Below are positions 47,509-56,140 of a stretch of DNA of 64,000 bases, in pieces. Origin of the DNA: Vagococcus proximus (GTDB taxonomy: Bacteria > Bacillota > Bacilli > Lactobacillales > Vagococcaceae); assembly GCF_029143285.1 (NCBI RefSeq), contig NZ_JAPDSH010000002.1, forward strand, positions 310,001 to 374,000. The letters are read 5' to 3'. Position 1 is the first letter of the stretch. Each line of letters opens with the position of its first letter. Under the pieces are notes generated by a model that saw only the letters and a program-made list of their open reading frames with translations, was not told where the DNA came from and ran no database searches. The position numbers and the translations under genes are program-made.

Positions 47509-48843
47509 ATGGAAATCGTTATTATTGGAGGGATTGCAGCAGGGATGAGTACTGCTGCAAAAGCTGCCCGTACAAACAAAGAAGCTACGGTAACAGTTAT
47601 TGAGAAAGAAAAATATATTTCATTTGGAGCATGTGGTTTACCTTATTATTTAGGGAACCAATTTGAAGACCAAAATGAAATGTTTGCTCGTACGCCAGAA
47701 CAAATGGAAGCATCAGGTGTTAACTTAATGTTAGAGCATCACGTAACATCTATTGACTTTAAAACAAAAACAATCACAATGACAGATTTAAAATCTGGTG
47801 AAGAAAAAACAAAAACATATGACCGTTTAATGATTGCTACAGGAGCGCAACCGATTGTGCCACCGTTAGCAGGAATGGATAGCGACAATGTTTATACGAT
47901 TACAAAAATTGATCAAGTCAATAAATTAAAAGCTAACTTAGATAAATACAACAAGCTTGTTGTCATTGGTGGAGGCTTTATTGGTGTTGAAGTAGCTGAT
48001 CAATTAGCTATTCAAGGTAAAGAAATGCGTTTAATTGAAGCCGGATCAGCTATTATGAGTGGACCATTTGACCCTGAGTTTTCTGAGAAGTTAAAAGGGG
48101 CTGTTGAAGAAGAAGGTGTTAAAATTCATCTAGATGAATTGGCACAAGAACTTATTACGACAGATGGTAAAGTAACAGCTGTTAAGACTCATAAAGGGGA
48201 TTATGAAGCAGACGCAGTTATTGTTGCGATCGGTTTCAGACCAAATACAGCATTTGTAAAAGATCAATTAGAGATGTTAGGAAATGGCGCTATTATTATT
48301 GATAACTATGGCCGTACATCAGAAAAAGATGTCTTTGCAGCAGGAGACTGTGCGTCAGTACCTCATCGTTTACTAGGAGATTCTTATATTCCTTTAGCAA
48401 CGACAGCAAATAAATTAGGTCGTATTGTAGGAACGAACATTGCAGTACCTGAAGACCAAATGGAAGAGTATGTTGGGGCTCTAGGAAGTAGTGCTATTAA
48501 AGCAGGTGCTTATGAAGCTGCCAGTACTGGATTAACAGAAAAACAAGCGAAGGCTAAAGGCCTAAACTATAAAACAACATGTATCGAAACAAACAATCAT
48601 TCTAATTATTACACTGTACAAGAAAAAATTATGATTAAACTAGTTTATGATGCTGAGACATTTGTCCTGTATGGTGCGCAACTATTCGGTAAAAATGAAA
48701 CAGTATTACGTGCAACAGGTTTAACAGCTGCGATTCATGCAGGGTTAACAACGAAAGAATTAGGCTTTGTCGATTTTGCTTATGCACCACCGTTTGCTTC
48801 AACTTGGGAAGCAATCAATGTTGCTGCTAATACAGCTAAATAA
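47509..48843 (+). CDS. FAD-dependent CoA-disulfide reductase-type oxidoreductase
   Basis: 444 aa. Pyridine nucleotide-disulfide oxidoreductase of the single-cysteine group: FAD motif GGIAAGMSTAAKAAR, the redox Cys42 in SFGACGLPYYLG, NAD(P)-binding VIGGGFIGVEVADQ, and FAAGDCA near residue 280. The Cys context fits CoA-disulfide or persulfide reductases better than the water-forming NADH oxidases (SFLSCG). In this setting it may reduce cystine-derived mixed disulfides or persulfides. It follows ridA by 36 bases with CGGAGGAG. Confidence 0.85.
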   Translation: MEIVIIGGIAAGMSTAAKAARTNKEATVTVIEKEKYISFGACGLPYYLGNQFEDQNEMFARTPEQMEASGVNLMLEHHVTSIDFKTKTITMTDLKSGEEKTKTYDRLMIATGAQPIVPPLAGMDSDNVYTITKIDQVNKLKANLDKYNKLVVIGGGFIGVEVADQLAIQGKEMRLIEAGSAIMSGPFDPEFSEKLKGAVEEEGVKIHLDELAQELITTDGKVTAVKTHKGDYEADAVIVAIGFRPNTAFVKDQLEMLGNGAIIIDNYGRTSEKDVFAAGDCASVPHRLLGDSYIPLATTANKLGRIVGTNIAVPEDQMEEYVGALGSSAIKAGAYEAASTGLTEKQAKAKGLNYKTTCIETNNHSNYYTVQEKIMIKLVYDAETFVLYGAQLFGKNETVLRATGLTAAIHAGLTTKELGFVDFAYAPPFASTWEAINVAANTAK

Positions 48844-48857
48844 AAGGAGATGAACTT

Positions 48858-50270
48858 ATGATAGATGCACCGTTTTTTACACAGTTTTTGAAGGTTAGTA
48901 ATTTTTATACAATTGGAGCGATTGCGCTTTTGATTGTGGCGATTCTGTTTTTAAAAGCATTAAAAGGAAAACGTGTTAACTTCTCGAAACGTATGATCAT
49001 TGCGTTGGTTGTGGGGTTAGCAATGGGTGTGGTAGTTGATTTAATTGGAAGTAAGAGTGCAGTTTACACGGACTATGCTCAATTAGAAATCTCTACGTGG
49101 TACGGTTTAATCGGAACAGGATTTTTGAAATTAGTGCAATTATTAGCTGTTCCAGTCGTATTTTTATCTATTATTAAAGTAGTAATTGATGTAAAAGGAG
49201 ATCGTTTAAAAACGCTAACAGGTAAGACATTTACTGCTCTTCTTGGAACAACAGCAATTGCTGCAGCTATTGGTATCTTAGTTGTTAAACTATATGGTCT
49301 TAACGGAGCTGATTTTGCTGGTGATTTAACGGAAGCTAAAGTTGAATCAATGAGTAATATTGCGTCGCAAAGTTTCCCGGAATTCTTTTTAAATCTAATT
49401 CCAAGTAACATTATTAATGTTATGGGAGATAATGGAAGTATCGTATCAGTTGTTATTGTAGCAGCATTATTTGCAAGTGCGATTCGTTTCTTACAAGTGA
49501 AGAAACCAGATCAAGTTGCACCGTTTGTAACGCTTTTGGATTCATTAAAAGTAACGGTTAATTCAGTATTAACTAATGTTATTAAATTAATGCCTTATGG
49601 TGTAGTTGCTTTAGTAAGTAATACAATCATTTCTAAAGGTATCCAATCAATTATGGGAATGTTAGGTTTTATTGCAGCGCTATATACAGGTGTTATTATT
49701 ATGATGCTAATTTATGTAGTGATGCTTGTGTTGATGGGTGTTAGCCCAGTAACATTCTACAAAAAAGCATTTACAACATTGTTATTCGCTTTCTCTTCAC
49801 GTTCAAGTGTGGGAACATTACCATACACGCTTAAAACATTAGAGGATGATATGGGTGTTTCTCAAGAAACCTCAAACTTTGTTGGAACATTAGGAACAGC
49901 AGTTGGTATGAACGGTTGTGCTGGTGTATTCCCAGCGATGTTAGGAACATTAATTGCGTCAGCTGCAGGTGCTGAAATGAACTTCTCTTTCTACGTTTTA
50001 GTAGTGGTTGTTGTGACAGTGGGTTCTATCGGGATTGCCGGTGTACCAGGAACAGCGACAGTAGCGGCAACAGTAACGTTAAACGGTTTAGGATACGGTC
50101 AACATATTTCAAGTATTGGTGCTATCTTCGGGATTGACCCAATTGTTGATATGGGACGTACAATGTTAAACGTTGCAGGTTCAATGGTATCAGCTATTAT
50201 GGTTGATAAATGGGAAGGTACTTTTGATAAAGAAGCTTTCAATAAACCGGTAGAAGCAAAAGAAGAATAA
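48858..50270 (+). CDS. Dicarboxylate/amino acid:cation symporter, probable cystine transporter (TcyP-like)
   Basis: 470 aa with about eight to ten membrane helices. DAACS family: the hairpin-loop region FAFSSRSSVGTLPYTLKTLEDDMG corresponds to the conserved serine-rich stretch and NGCAGVFPAMLGTLIASAAG to the substrate-binding helix, and GIAGVPGTATVAATVTLNGLG to the second hairpin. The N-terminus and length resemble the cystine symporters TcyP/YhcL more than glutamate carriers. Neighbouring sulfur genes support cystine as substrate. It starts 14 bases after the flavoprotein gene. Confidence 0.83.
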   Translation: MIDAPFFTQFLKVSNFYTIGAIALLIVAILFLKALKGKRVNFSKRMIIALVVGLAMGVVVDLIGSKSAVYTDYAQLEISTWYGLIGTGFLKLVQLLAVPVVFLSIIKVVIDVKGDRLKTLTGKTFTALLGTTAIAAAIGILVVKLYGLNGADFAGDLTEAKVESMSNIASQSFPEFFLNLIPSNIINVMGDNGSIVSVVIVAALFASAIRFLQVKKPDQVAPFVTLLDSLKVTVNSVLTNVIKLMPYGVVALVSNTIISKGIQSIMGMLGFIAALYTGVIIMMLIYVVMLVLMGVSPVTFYKKAFTTLLFAFSSRSSVGTLPYTLKTLEDDMGVSQETSNFVGTLGTAVGMNGCAGVFPAMLGTLIASAAGAEMNFSFYVLVVVVVTVGSIGIAGVPGTATVAATVTLNGLGYGQHISSIGAIFGIDPIVDMGRTMLNVAGSMVSAIMVDKWEGTFDKEAFNKPVEAKEE

Positions 50271-50306
50271 AAAAAAGTCATGACACTTGGTGTCATGACT
50301 TTTTTA
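50270..50306. terminator. Bidirectional intrinsic terminator
   Basis: AAAAAGTCATGACACT and GTGTCATGACTTTTT form a near-perfect hairpin between convergent genes. Confidence 0.93.
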
Positions 50307-50969
50307 TTTTGCTTCTACTATTTTTATATAACGGTAGACACTAGGTTCAGAAATATTTAAAATTTCTGCAACGCGTGCGACAGCTCCTTTAATTTGAAAG
50401 ATACCTTTATCATTTAGGTTACTAATAATTTCTAATTTTAATTCTTTGCTTAGTAAAATCTTTTTATCAAGTAATTCAGGGGATATAACACTATGTACAA
50501 TCCCTTCGATAGAGTCTTCTAAAACTTCGATTGAATCATGAGAAGTTTGGTTAGTATTTGTTTCAAATACCGTCGCACATGGTGATGTTAGGCCAGCTAA
50601 ACTTAATATGTCACGAGAGAGTTCTTCGTATTGACTTGTATCTTGGTTAATACAAAGCATTCCTTCGAGATCCCCTTTTTTTCCTTTAATAAAAAAAGTC
50701 GATCCTTTTAAATTTTTACCGTTGACGGTTTGTGATTTATAATCAACAACATAGTCTTCGGTTAAGTGTCTCTTTGATTTAATTAACTCGAGTGCAAATC
50801 CGGTGATAGGTGAATTGATAGTTCTTCCGCTGATGTGGTTATTTTCAATCGCTGCAATATGGAAATTGTCTGTATCTAAAACATGTAAAATGATTTCGTA
50901 GTTACAACCTAAGGTTTTCCCTAAAAAGGTAGTAAGTGAACAATAAAATGCTAAATTTTCTTTATTCAT
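50304..50969 (-). CDS. YheO-type transcriptional regulator (PAS-like domain plus HTH)
   Basis: 221 aa. The N-terminal half (LTTFLGKTLGCNYEIILHVLD, then GRTINSPITGFALELIKS) is the YheO-like PAS domain, and the C-terminal half carries a helix-turn-helix ending VARVAEILNISEPSVYRYIKIVE (shown in part). Relatives control D-amino acid or amino-enamine use. It is convergent with the symporter and probably regulates the ridA run or the divergent PLP lyase. Binding site not known; palindromes between those genes are candidates. Confidence 0.85.
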   Translation of the reverse strand: MNKENLAFYCSLTTFLGKTLGCNYEIILHVLDTDNFHIAAIENNHISGRTINSPITGFALELIKSKRHLTEDYVVDYKSQTVNGKNLKGSTFFIKGKKGDLEGMLCINQDTSQYEELSRDILSLAGLTSPCATVFETNTNQTSHDSIEVLEDSIEGIVHSVISPELLDKKILLSKELKLEIISNLNDKGIFQIKGAVARVAEILNISEPSVYRYIKIVEAK

Positions 50970-51045
50970 ATGCGCGCTCCTAATAAGTTATTATCATGTT
51001 AAGAATAGCATAGACTTTCTTTTTTTTCACTTTAAATCAAAAGAA

Positions 51046-51080
51046 AAAGCTTGATTATAATTAAATAATCAAGCTTTGTT
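51046..51080 (-). terminator. Terminator of the DUF3042 gene
   Basis: AAAGCTTGATTAT pairs with ATAATCAAGCTTT; on the minus strand a T-rich tail (plus GAAAAAG) follows. Confidence 0.8.
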
Positions 51081-51084
51081 TAAA

Positions 51085-51252
51085 TTAACGAGCACGACTT
51101 TTACGCATTGCTTTGCGACGGTTTTCGATAACTTCGTTTTCTTTTTCTTCCATAGGATCGATAACTGTTTTTTTAACGCCATACATAAGGCCTGCGATTG
51201 TAGCAACTGTTAAAGTAGTCCCTGCAACAACACCTGATACGAATTTTTTCAT
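51085..51252 (-). CDS. DUF3042 family small membrane protein
   Basis: 55 aa. The frame runs from ATG 51250-51252 (minus) to TAA at 51085-51087. It starts MKKFVSGVVAGTTLTVATIAG, one membrane helix, then KKTVIDPMEEKENEVIENRRKAMRKSRAR in part as a charged tail. This agrees with the DUF3042 family of lactic acid bacteria, function unknown. AGGTGA precedes the start. It has its own terminator. Confidence 0.85.
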   Translation of the reverse strand: MKKFVSGVVAGTTLTVATIAGLMYGVKKTVIDPMEEKENEVIENRRKAMRKSRAR

Positions 51253-51392
51253 ATGTGTTCACCTGCACTTTCGGATTAATATACATTTATTATCTAATAA
51301 ATGGACGAAAAAAGCTAGTAAAAAGAAATAACAGCCAAACTATAACTTTTTACTAGAAAGTGATAGAATAGTAGGGAATTGGAGGGATTGAT

Positions 51393-52142
51393 ATGACTAA
51401 AATAATAGCTCATCGTGGGAGTAAAGGGACTCATCCGGAAAATACATTAGCAGCTTTTAAAGAGGCGATGCTTGTAGGTGCAGATGGTATTGAGTTAGAC
51501 GTCCAATGCACAAAAGATAATAAATTAGTGGTTATCCATGATAACACTGTAAATAGAACGACGAATGGTAAAGGTGAAATAACAGATTTTACTCTAAAAC
51601 AATTGAAAAAATTAGATGCGGGCAGTTGGTTTGATCCGAAATTTAAAGGTGAAAAAATTCCAACGCTAGAAGAAGTGTTAGTGTGTCTGCAAGAAGAGAG
51701 ATATAACGGTATTTTGAATATTGAGATTAAAACTGATGAAAAAGAGTATCCAGGAATTGAAGAAGCGGTGATGCAACTTATGAAATCACAAGACTGGACG
51801 TTTAGTTATTGGTACTCAAGTTTTAATTTTCAATCGTTAGAACGTATTCAAGAATACGATAAAGAAACACCGAAAGCGTATATTATGTCTACTGAAAAAG
51901 ATAAGATTAGTTTGTCTAATCACGTTGATTACATCGAAGCTATACATCCTAGAATCACGTTTGTAACAGCAAGAGAAGAAACGACATCTTACACAACTAA
52001 GAAAGTCCGCCCGTGGACTGTGAATAAAGTAGAGCAAATGATTGGTGCTTTTGAACGAGGATTAGACGGTATCCATACTGATTTTCCTCGTAAGGCGCTT
52101 GCAGTTCGAGTAATTTTTGAAGCGTTAAATGAAGAGGGGTAA
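51393..52142 (+). CDS. Glycerophosphodiester phosphodiesterase (GlpQ/UgpQ type)
   Basis: 249 aa. The TIM-barrel GDPD domain starts at once: IAHRGSKGTHPENTLAAF with the catalytic His, then GIELDVQCTKDNKLVVIHDNTVNRTTNG with the metal-binding acids and second His. It splits glycerophosphodiesters to glycerol-3-phosphate and an alcohol. No signal peptide, so it acts inside the cell. The ribosome site is TGGAGGGA. It ends four bases before the start of miaA, so the two are co-transcribed. Confidence 0.93.
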   Translation: MTKIIAHRGSKGTHPENTLAAFKEAMLVGADGIELDVQCTKDNKLVVIHDNTVNRTTNGKGEITDFTLKQLKKLDAGSWFDPKFKGEKIPTLEEVLVCLQEERYNGILNIEIKTDEKEYPGIEEAVMQLMKSQDWTFSYWYSSFNFQSLERIQEYDKETPKAYIMSTEKDKISLSNHVDYIEAIHPRITFVTAREETTSYTTKKVRPWTVNKVEQMIGAFERGLDGIHTDFPRKALAVRVIFEALNEEG

Positions 52143-52146
52143 CAGA

Positions 52147-53079
52147 ATGAAAGAAAAAGTATTAGTTATAGTAGGGCCGACGGCTGTTGGGAAAACCGCG
52201 CTAGGAGTCTCACTTGCTAAAAAATATAACGGAGAGGTCATAAGTGGGGATTCGCTTCAAGTCTATCGTGGTCTTGATGTTGGAACGGCTAAAGTCACTG
52301 AAGAAGAGATGGCTGGTATTCCTCATCATTTGATAGATGTTTGTCAGTTAGGTGATACATTTTCTGCTTCTGATTTTCAAGAACAAGGACGTACTCTCAT
52401 TAAAGACATCACATCTCGTGGGAAGTTGCCGATTATTGTAGGTGGGACAGGCTTGTACATTCAAGCATTATTATTTGATTTTCAATTAGGTGGCGAAGAA
52501 AAAGTTCAAGAAAATAGTGTGCTTCGTGACGAATTACAAGCTTATGCAGACTCAGAAGGGCCAGATAAGCTATGGAAACGCCTTGAGAGTCAAGATAAGG
52601 CTGCAGCTGAACAAATACACCCTAATAATATTAAACGTGTTATACGAGCAATAGAGGTCGTTGAGACGACTGGTAAAAGTATTACGGAGCAAAAACAAGT
52701 CGATTATAAAGAGTTAGCCAATGCGTTGTATGATGTAAAATTTATAGCGTTAGGGACAGACCGTGAGAAATTATATGAACGCATTAATCGTCGGGTGGAT
52801 TTAATGGTGCCGAAAGGGATTGAGGCAGAAGCAAAAATGATTTTTGATTTTGGTGAGTGTCAAGCTGCACAAGGAATTGGTTATAAAGAATTCTTTCCTT
52901 ATTTTGAAGGACGTGCAACAAAAGAAGAAACCATAGAACTTGTAAAACAGCAGTCAAGACGGTATGCTAAACGCCAAATGACGTGGTTTAGAAATAGAAC
53001 ATCAGCGCAGTGGTGGGATATTTTAAGTGAGCCGAATGCTGTTGAAAGATTAGACAGATCAGTAGCAGAGTGGTTATAG
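52147..53079 (+). CDS. miaA: tRNA dimethylallyltransferase
   Basis: 310 aa from ATG 52147, with GAGGGG nearby; the in-frame ATG at 52129 lies inside glpQ and lacks a ribosome site. MiaA adds dimethylallyl to A37 of tRNAs reading UNN codons. The P-loop is GPTAVGKT at residues 10-17; GDSLQVYRGLDVGTAKVT and IPHHLIDV are standard, as is GGTGLYIQALL. It is followed by hflX after 10 bases, an order common in many bacteria. Confidence 0.95.
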   Translation: MKEKVLVIVGPTAVGKTALGVSLAKKYNGEVISGDSLQVYRGLDVGTAKVTEEEMAGIPHHLIDVCQLGDTFSASDFQEQGRTLIKDITSRGKLPIIVGGTGLYIQALLFDFQLGGEEKVQENSVLRDELQAYADSEGPDKLWKRLESQDKAAAEQIHPNNIKRVIRAIEVVETTGKSITEQKQVDYKELANALYDVKFIALGTDREKLYERINRRVDLMVPKGIEAEAKMIFDFGECQAAQGIGYKEFFPYFEGRATKEETIELVKQQSRRYAKRQMTWFRNRTSAQWWDILSEPNAVERLDRSVAEWL

Positions 53080-53089
53080 GAGGTGTCTT

Positions 53090-54343
53090 ATGGAAGAGAA
53101 ACGTGAAAAAGTCATCATTGTTGGTGTTGAAACCGCTGATAATTATCGATACTTTAGTGAATCAATGGAAGAATTAAAAAACTTAACAGAGACGGCTCAA
53201 GGAGAGGTTGTATTTGAAATTGTTCAAAAACGCCCTAATGTGGATCGTCAAACGGTTATAGGTAAAGGTAAAGTAGAAGAGCTAGTCAGATTTGTAGACG
53301 CCTATGAAGCAGACCTTGTTATCTTTAATCAAGAATTGACACCACGTCAAAGTCAATTGATTAGCGATGCCGTTCAAGTGAAAGTTATTGACCGTGTCCA
53401 GCTTATATTAGATATATTTGCGATGAGAGCTCAATCGAAAGCGGGGAAATTACAGGTTGAATTAGCGCAACTGAATTATTTGTTGCCTCGATTAGTCGGG
53501 CAAGGTGCAGCGTTATCCAGACTAGGTGGTGGGATTGGTACGCGTGGCCCAGGTGAAACTAAATTGGAAACAGACCGTCGTCACATTCGTAATAAAATAA
53601 CAAATATCAAACGAGAGTTAAAAGAAGTAACAGCTAGTCGAGAACGTAACCGTCAACAACGTAAGGCTTCTCAAATTTTCCAAATAGGATTAGTTGGGTA
53701 TACAAATGCGGGGAAATCAACGCTACTAAACATGTTAACAAATGCTGAAGCTTATTCGCAAAATCAACTATTTGCGACGCTTGACCCTTTGACTAAGCAA
53801 TGGCAATTAACAGAAGGCTTTCAAGTGACGTTGACTGATACGGTAGGGTTTATTCAAGACTTGCCAACACAGTTAGTTGAAGCTTTTCAATCGACATTAG
53901 AAGAAAGTCGCAATATGGATTTATTACTGCACGTGGTAGATGCCAGCTCACCAGATAGAGATTTACAAGAACAGACTGTATTAGAGTTATTAGGGGATTT
54001 AGAAATGAAGAAAATTCCTGTTTTGACTGTTTATAATAAAATGGATAAAGTGATACCTGAAGCATTTGTTCCGACGTTATTTCCAAATGTTCAAGTGTCT
54101 GCAAAATATCCGGAAGACCGTACAGAACTAGAAGGAGCAATTCGACGTCAATTGATGGAAATGTTTGTCCCTTATGATTTAGAATTGGCGCCTAGTGAAG
54201 GGTATTTATTAAATAAATTAACGACAGATACGCTTGTGATTTCTCAAGACTTCTGTGATGAAACAGAGCAGTATTTAGTTAAAGGGTTTGCCCCTGAAAC
54301 ATCACGTTGGGTTAAAACGGATGAGGAGGAAGAAGAATGGTAA
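53090..54343 (+). CDS. hflX: GTPase HflX
   Basis: 417 aa. HflX splits stalled ribosomes using GTP. An N-terminal HflX domain (DRQTVIGKGKVEEL, LTPRQSQLISDAVQVKVIDR) is followed by a coiled-coil (KRELKEVTASRERNRQQR) and a GTPase domain with P-loop GYTNAGKST near residue 204, DTVGF switch II and NKMD near 325. It overlaps the next gene by seven bases. The ribosome site is AGGAGGTG. Confidence 0.95.
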   Translation: MEEKREKVIIVGVETADNYRYFSESMEELKNLTETAQGEVVFEIVQKRPNVDRQTVIGKGKVEELVRFVDAYEADLVIFNQELTPRQSQLISDAVQVKVIDRVQLILDIFAMRAQSKAGKLQVELAQLNYLLPRLVGQGAALSRLGGGIGTRGPGETKLETDRRHIRNKITNIKRELKEVTASRERNRQQRKASQIFQIGLVGYTNAGKSTLLNMLTNAEAYSQNQLFATLDPLTKQWQLTEGFQVTLTDTVGFIQDLPTQLVEAFQSTLEESRNMDLLLHVVDASSPDRDLQEQTVLELLGDLEMKKIPVLTVYNKMDKVIPEAFVPTLFPNVQVSAKYPEDRTELEGAIRRQLMEMFVPYDLELAPSEGYLLNKLTTDTLVISQDFCDETEQYLVKGFAPETSRWVKTDEEEEEW

Positions 54344-55596
54344 ATTGGATGAGCTCTTTTTCAGAAGAGTTACAAGATAAAATAAAAAAAGTCGATGAGT
54401 TGATTATGCCAGCTCGTTTAAAAGTACAAGATGTTGCGCTTTATAATCAAGGGAAAGTGTTAGAAGCTTTTCGTAATAATCATGTAGCAGAGAGTCATTT
54501 TGCTCTAGGGAGTGGTTACGGCAATGATGATATGGGGCGTGATGCGTTAGAAGCAATCTATGCCGATGTCTTTAAAACGGAAGATGCTATCGTGAGACCA
54601 CAAATTGTGTCAGGTACACATGCCATTGCGACAGCATTATTTGGAATTTTGCGTCCTGGAGATGATTTGCTTTATATTACAGGAACACCGTATGACACTT
54701 TATTAGAAGTTATAGGTGTAAACGGTAATGGAATTGGGTCGTTTAAAGAATATAATATCGGCTATGACGAAGTGGCTCTAAAAGAAGATGGGTCAGTTGA
54801 TTTCGAAGGAATTAAAGCGAAAATGACTCCTAAAACTAAAATGGTTGCGATTCAACGGTCACGCGGCTATGCTGAACGTCCGTCATTTACCGTGGCTCAG
54901 ATTGCAGAAATGACAGCTTTCATGAAGGAAAATTATCCAGATGTGGTTATCTTTGCTGATAATTGCTATGGTGAATTTTCTGAAGTGAGTGAACCGACAG
55001 AGGTTGGTGTAGATTTGATTGCCGGCTCATTAATTAAAAATCCAGGTGGTGGTATCGCTAAAACTGGCGGTTACATTGCTGGTAAAAAAGAGCTAATTGA
55101 AAAATGTGCGTACCGTTTAACAACACCAGGTGTTGGTAAAGAAGGTGGAGCTATGATTCATAGTACTCACGAGATGATGCAAGGCTTTTTCTTGGCGCCA
55201 CATGTTGTCAGTCAAGCGATCCAAGGGGCGATTTATACGTCTGCCTTGTTAGCTGAGTACGGTGTTAACTCAACCCCTAAATGGGATGATCCTCGTACGG
55301 ATTTGATTCAAATGGTAGAGTTGGGAAATCAAGAAGCGATGGTTAAATTTTGCCAAGCGATTCAGAAGTTTTCACCAGTAGATGCTTATGTTGCGCCTGT
55401 ACCGTCATACATGCCAGGTTATGAAGATGATGTCATTATGGCAGCGGGGACATTTGTTCAAGGTGCAAGTTTAGAATTGACGGCAGATGGTCCGATTCGA
55501 GCACCGTTTAATCTGTATGTCCAAGGTGGTCTAACCTATGAACATGTTAAAGTTGCAGTAAGTCATGCTGTAAATGACGTTTATTCTAAAAAATAA
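54337..55596 (+). CDS. Methionine gamma-lyase family PLP protein (YnbB-like, formerly aluminium resistance protein)
   Basis: 419 aa. Fold type I PLP enzyme of the YnbB group: VVSGTHAIATALFGILRPGD (in part), FADNCYGEFSE, and SLIKNPGGGIAKTGGYIAG with the PLP lysine. The reaction is not known. It overlaps hflX by seven bases and is followed by a terminator and then glnR. The miaA-hflX-ynbB-glnR-glnA order is the same as in Bacillus subtilis, which supports the identification. Confidence 0.9.
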   Translation: MVNWMSSFSEELQDKIKKVDELIMPARLKVQDVALYNQGKVLEAFRNNHVAESHFALGSGYGNDDMGRDALEAIYADVFKTEDAIVRPQIVSGTHAIATALFGILRPGDDLLYITGTPYDTLLEVIGVNGNGIGSFKEYNIGYDEVALKEDGSVDFEGIKAKMTPKTKMVAIQRSRGYAERPSFTVAQIAEMTAFMKENYPDVVIFADNCYGEFSEVSEPTEVGVDLIAGSLIKNPGGGIAKTGGYIAGKKELIEKCAYRLTTPGVGKEGGAMIHSTHEMMQGFFLAPHVVSQAIQGAIYTSALLAEYGVNSTPKWDDPRTDLIQMVELGNQEAMVKFCQAIQKFSPVDAYVAPVPSYMPGYEDDVIMAAGTFVQGASLELTADGPIRAPFNLYVQGGLTYEHVKVAVSHAVNDVYSKK

Positions 55597-55599
55597 AAA

Positions 55600-55632
55600 G
55601 ATAAAACCCTTGATTAATCAAGGGTTTTTATT
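55600..55632 (+). terminator. Intrinsic terminator after the YnbB-like gene
   Basis: AAAACCCTTGATT pairs with AATCAAGGGTTTT, then T-run. Confidence 0.92.
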
Positions 55633-55649
55633 TATGATTAAAAAAACAA

Positions 55650-55680
55650 CAACTCATGTTAGAAAACCTAACATGAGTTG
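55650..55680 (+). promoter_or_regulatory. GlnR operator upstream of glnR
   Basis: TGTTAGAAAACCTAACA (55657-55673) matches the GlnR/TnrA box TGTNA-N7-TNACA exactly and sits in a longer 13-base-arm palindrome, directly before the -35. Confidence 0.9.
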
Positions 55681-55709
55681 TTGACACTCTTTTTTTGAAT
55701 TGGTATATT
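55681..55709 (+). promoter_or_regulatory. Promoter of glnR-glnA
   Basis: TTGACA, 17-base spacer, TATATT. Confidence 0.85.
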
Positions 55710-55736
55710 AAAAAAGTCGAAACGAGGTAAGCTGAA

Positions 55737-56102
55737 ATGAGCGAAAAAGAACTCAGAAAATCAATGGCTGTTTTTCCGATTGGTACAGTGATGAAACTGA
55801 CAGATTTAACTGCTAGGCAAATTCGCTATTATGAAACCAAAGACTTAGTCTATCCCGAACGTACGGAAGGTAATCAAAGAATGTACTCGCTGAATGATGT
55901 AGATCGATTTTTAGAAATCAAAGATTGGTTACAAGCAGGTTACTCAATGGTTGAAATTCAGGAAATGTATCAGGAAGAACAGACAGAAGAGGTTATTCAT
56001 TGGGAAAATCACGATTTATCTGATCATGATGTCAGACGATTATTTTACGATGAGTTATTATCTGAGAGTCGCTTAGGTCAAGGAAATCCGTTTCAACGGT
56101 AA
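55737..56102 (+). CDS. glnR: Nitrogen regulator GlnR (MerR family)
   Basis: 121 aa. A MerR-type winged helix (residues 14-85: [25 protein letters not shown] and so on) with a short C-terminal tail that, in Bacillus, senses feedback-inhibited glutamine synthetase. It represses glnRA when glutamine is plentiful. Its operator is directly upstream. GACGAGGTAAG precedes the ATG. The gene is followed by glnA with a 38-base gap. Confidence 0.95.
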   Translation: MSEKELRKSMAVFPIGTVMKLTDLTARQIRYYETKDLVYPERTEGNQRMYSLNDVDRFLEIKDWLQAGYSMVEIQEMYQEEQTEEVIHWENHDLSDHDVRRLFYDELLSESRLGQGNPFQR

Positions 56103-56140
56103 TGCGTATTACCACCCAAAATAAGAGAGGTCGCGAAAAA

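Noticed and set aside
51113-51331. Plus-strand frame over the DUF3042 gene
   Set aside because: It is the complement of the small minus-strand DUF3042 gene, which has the proper start, ribosome site and terminator.
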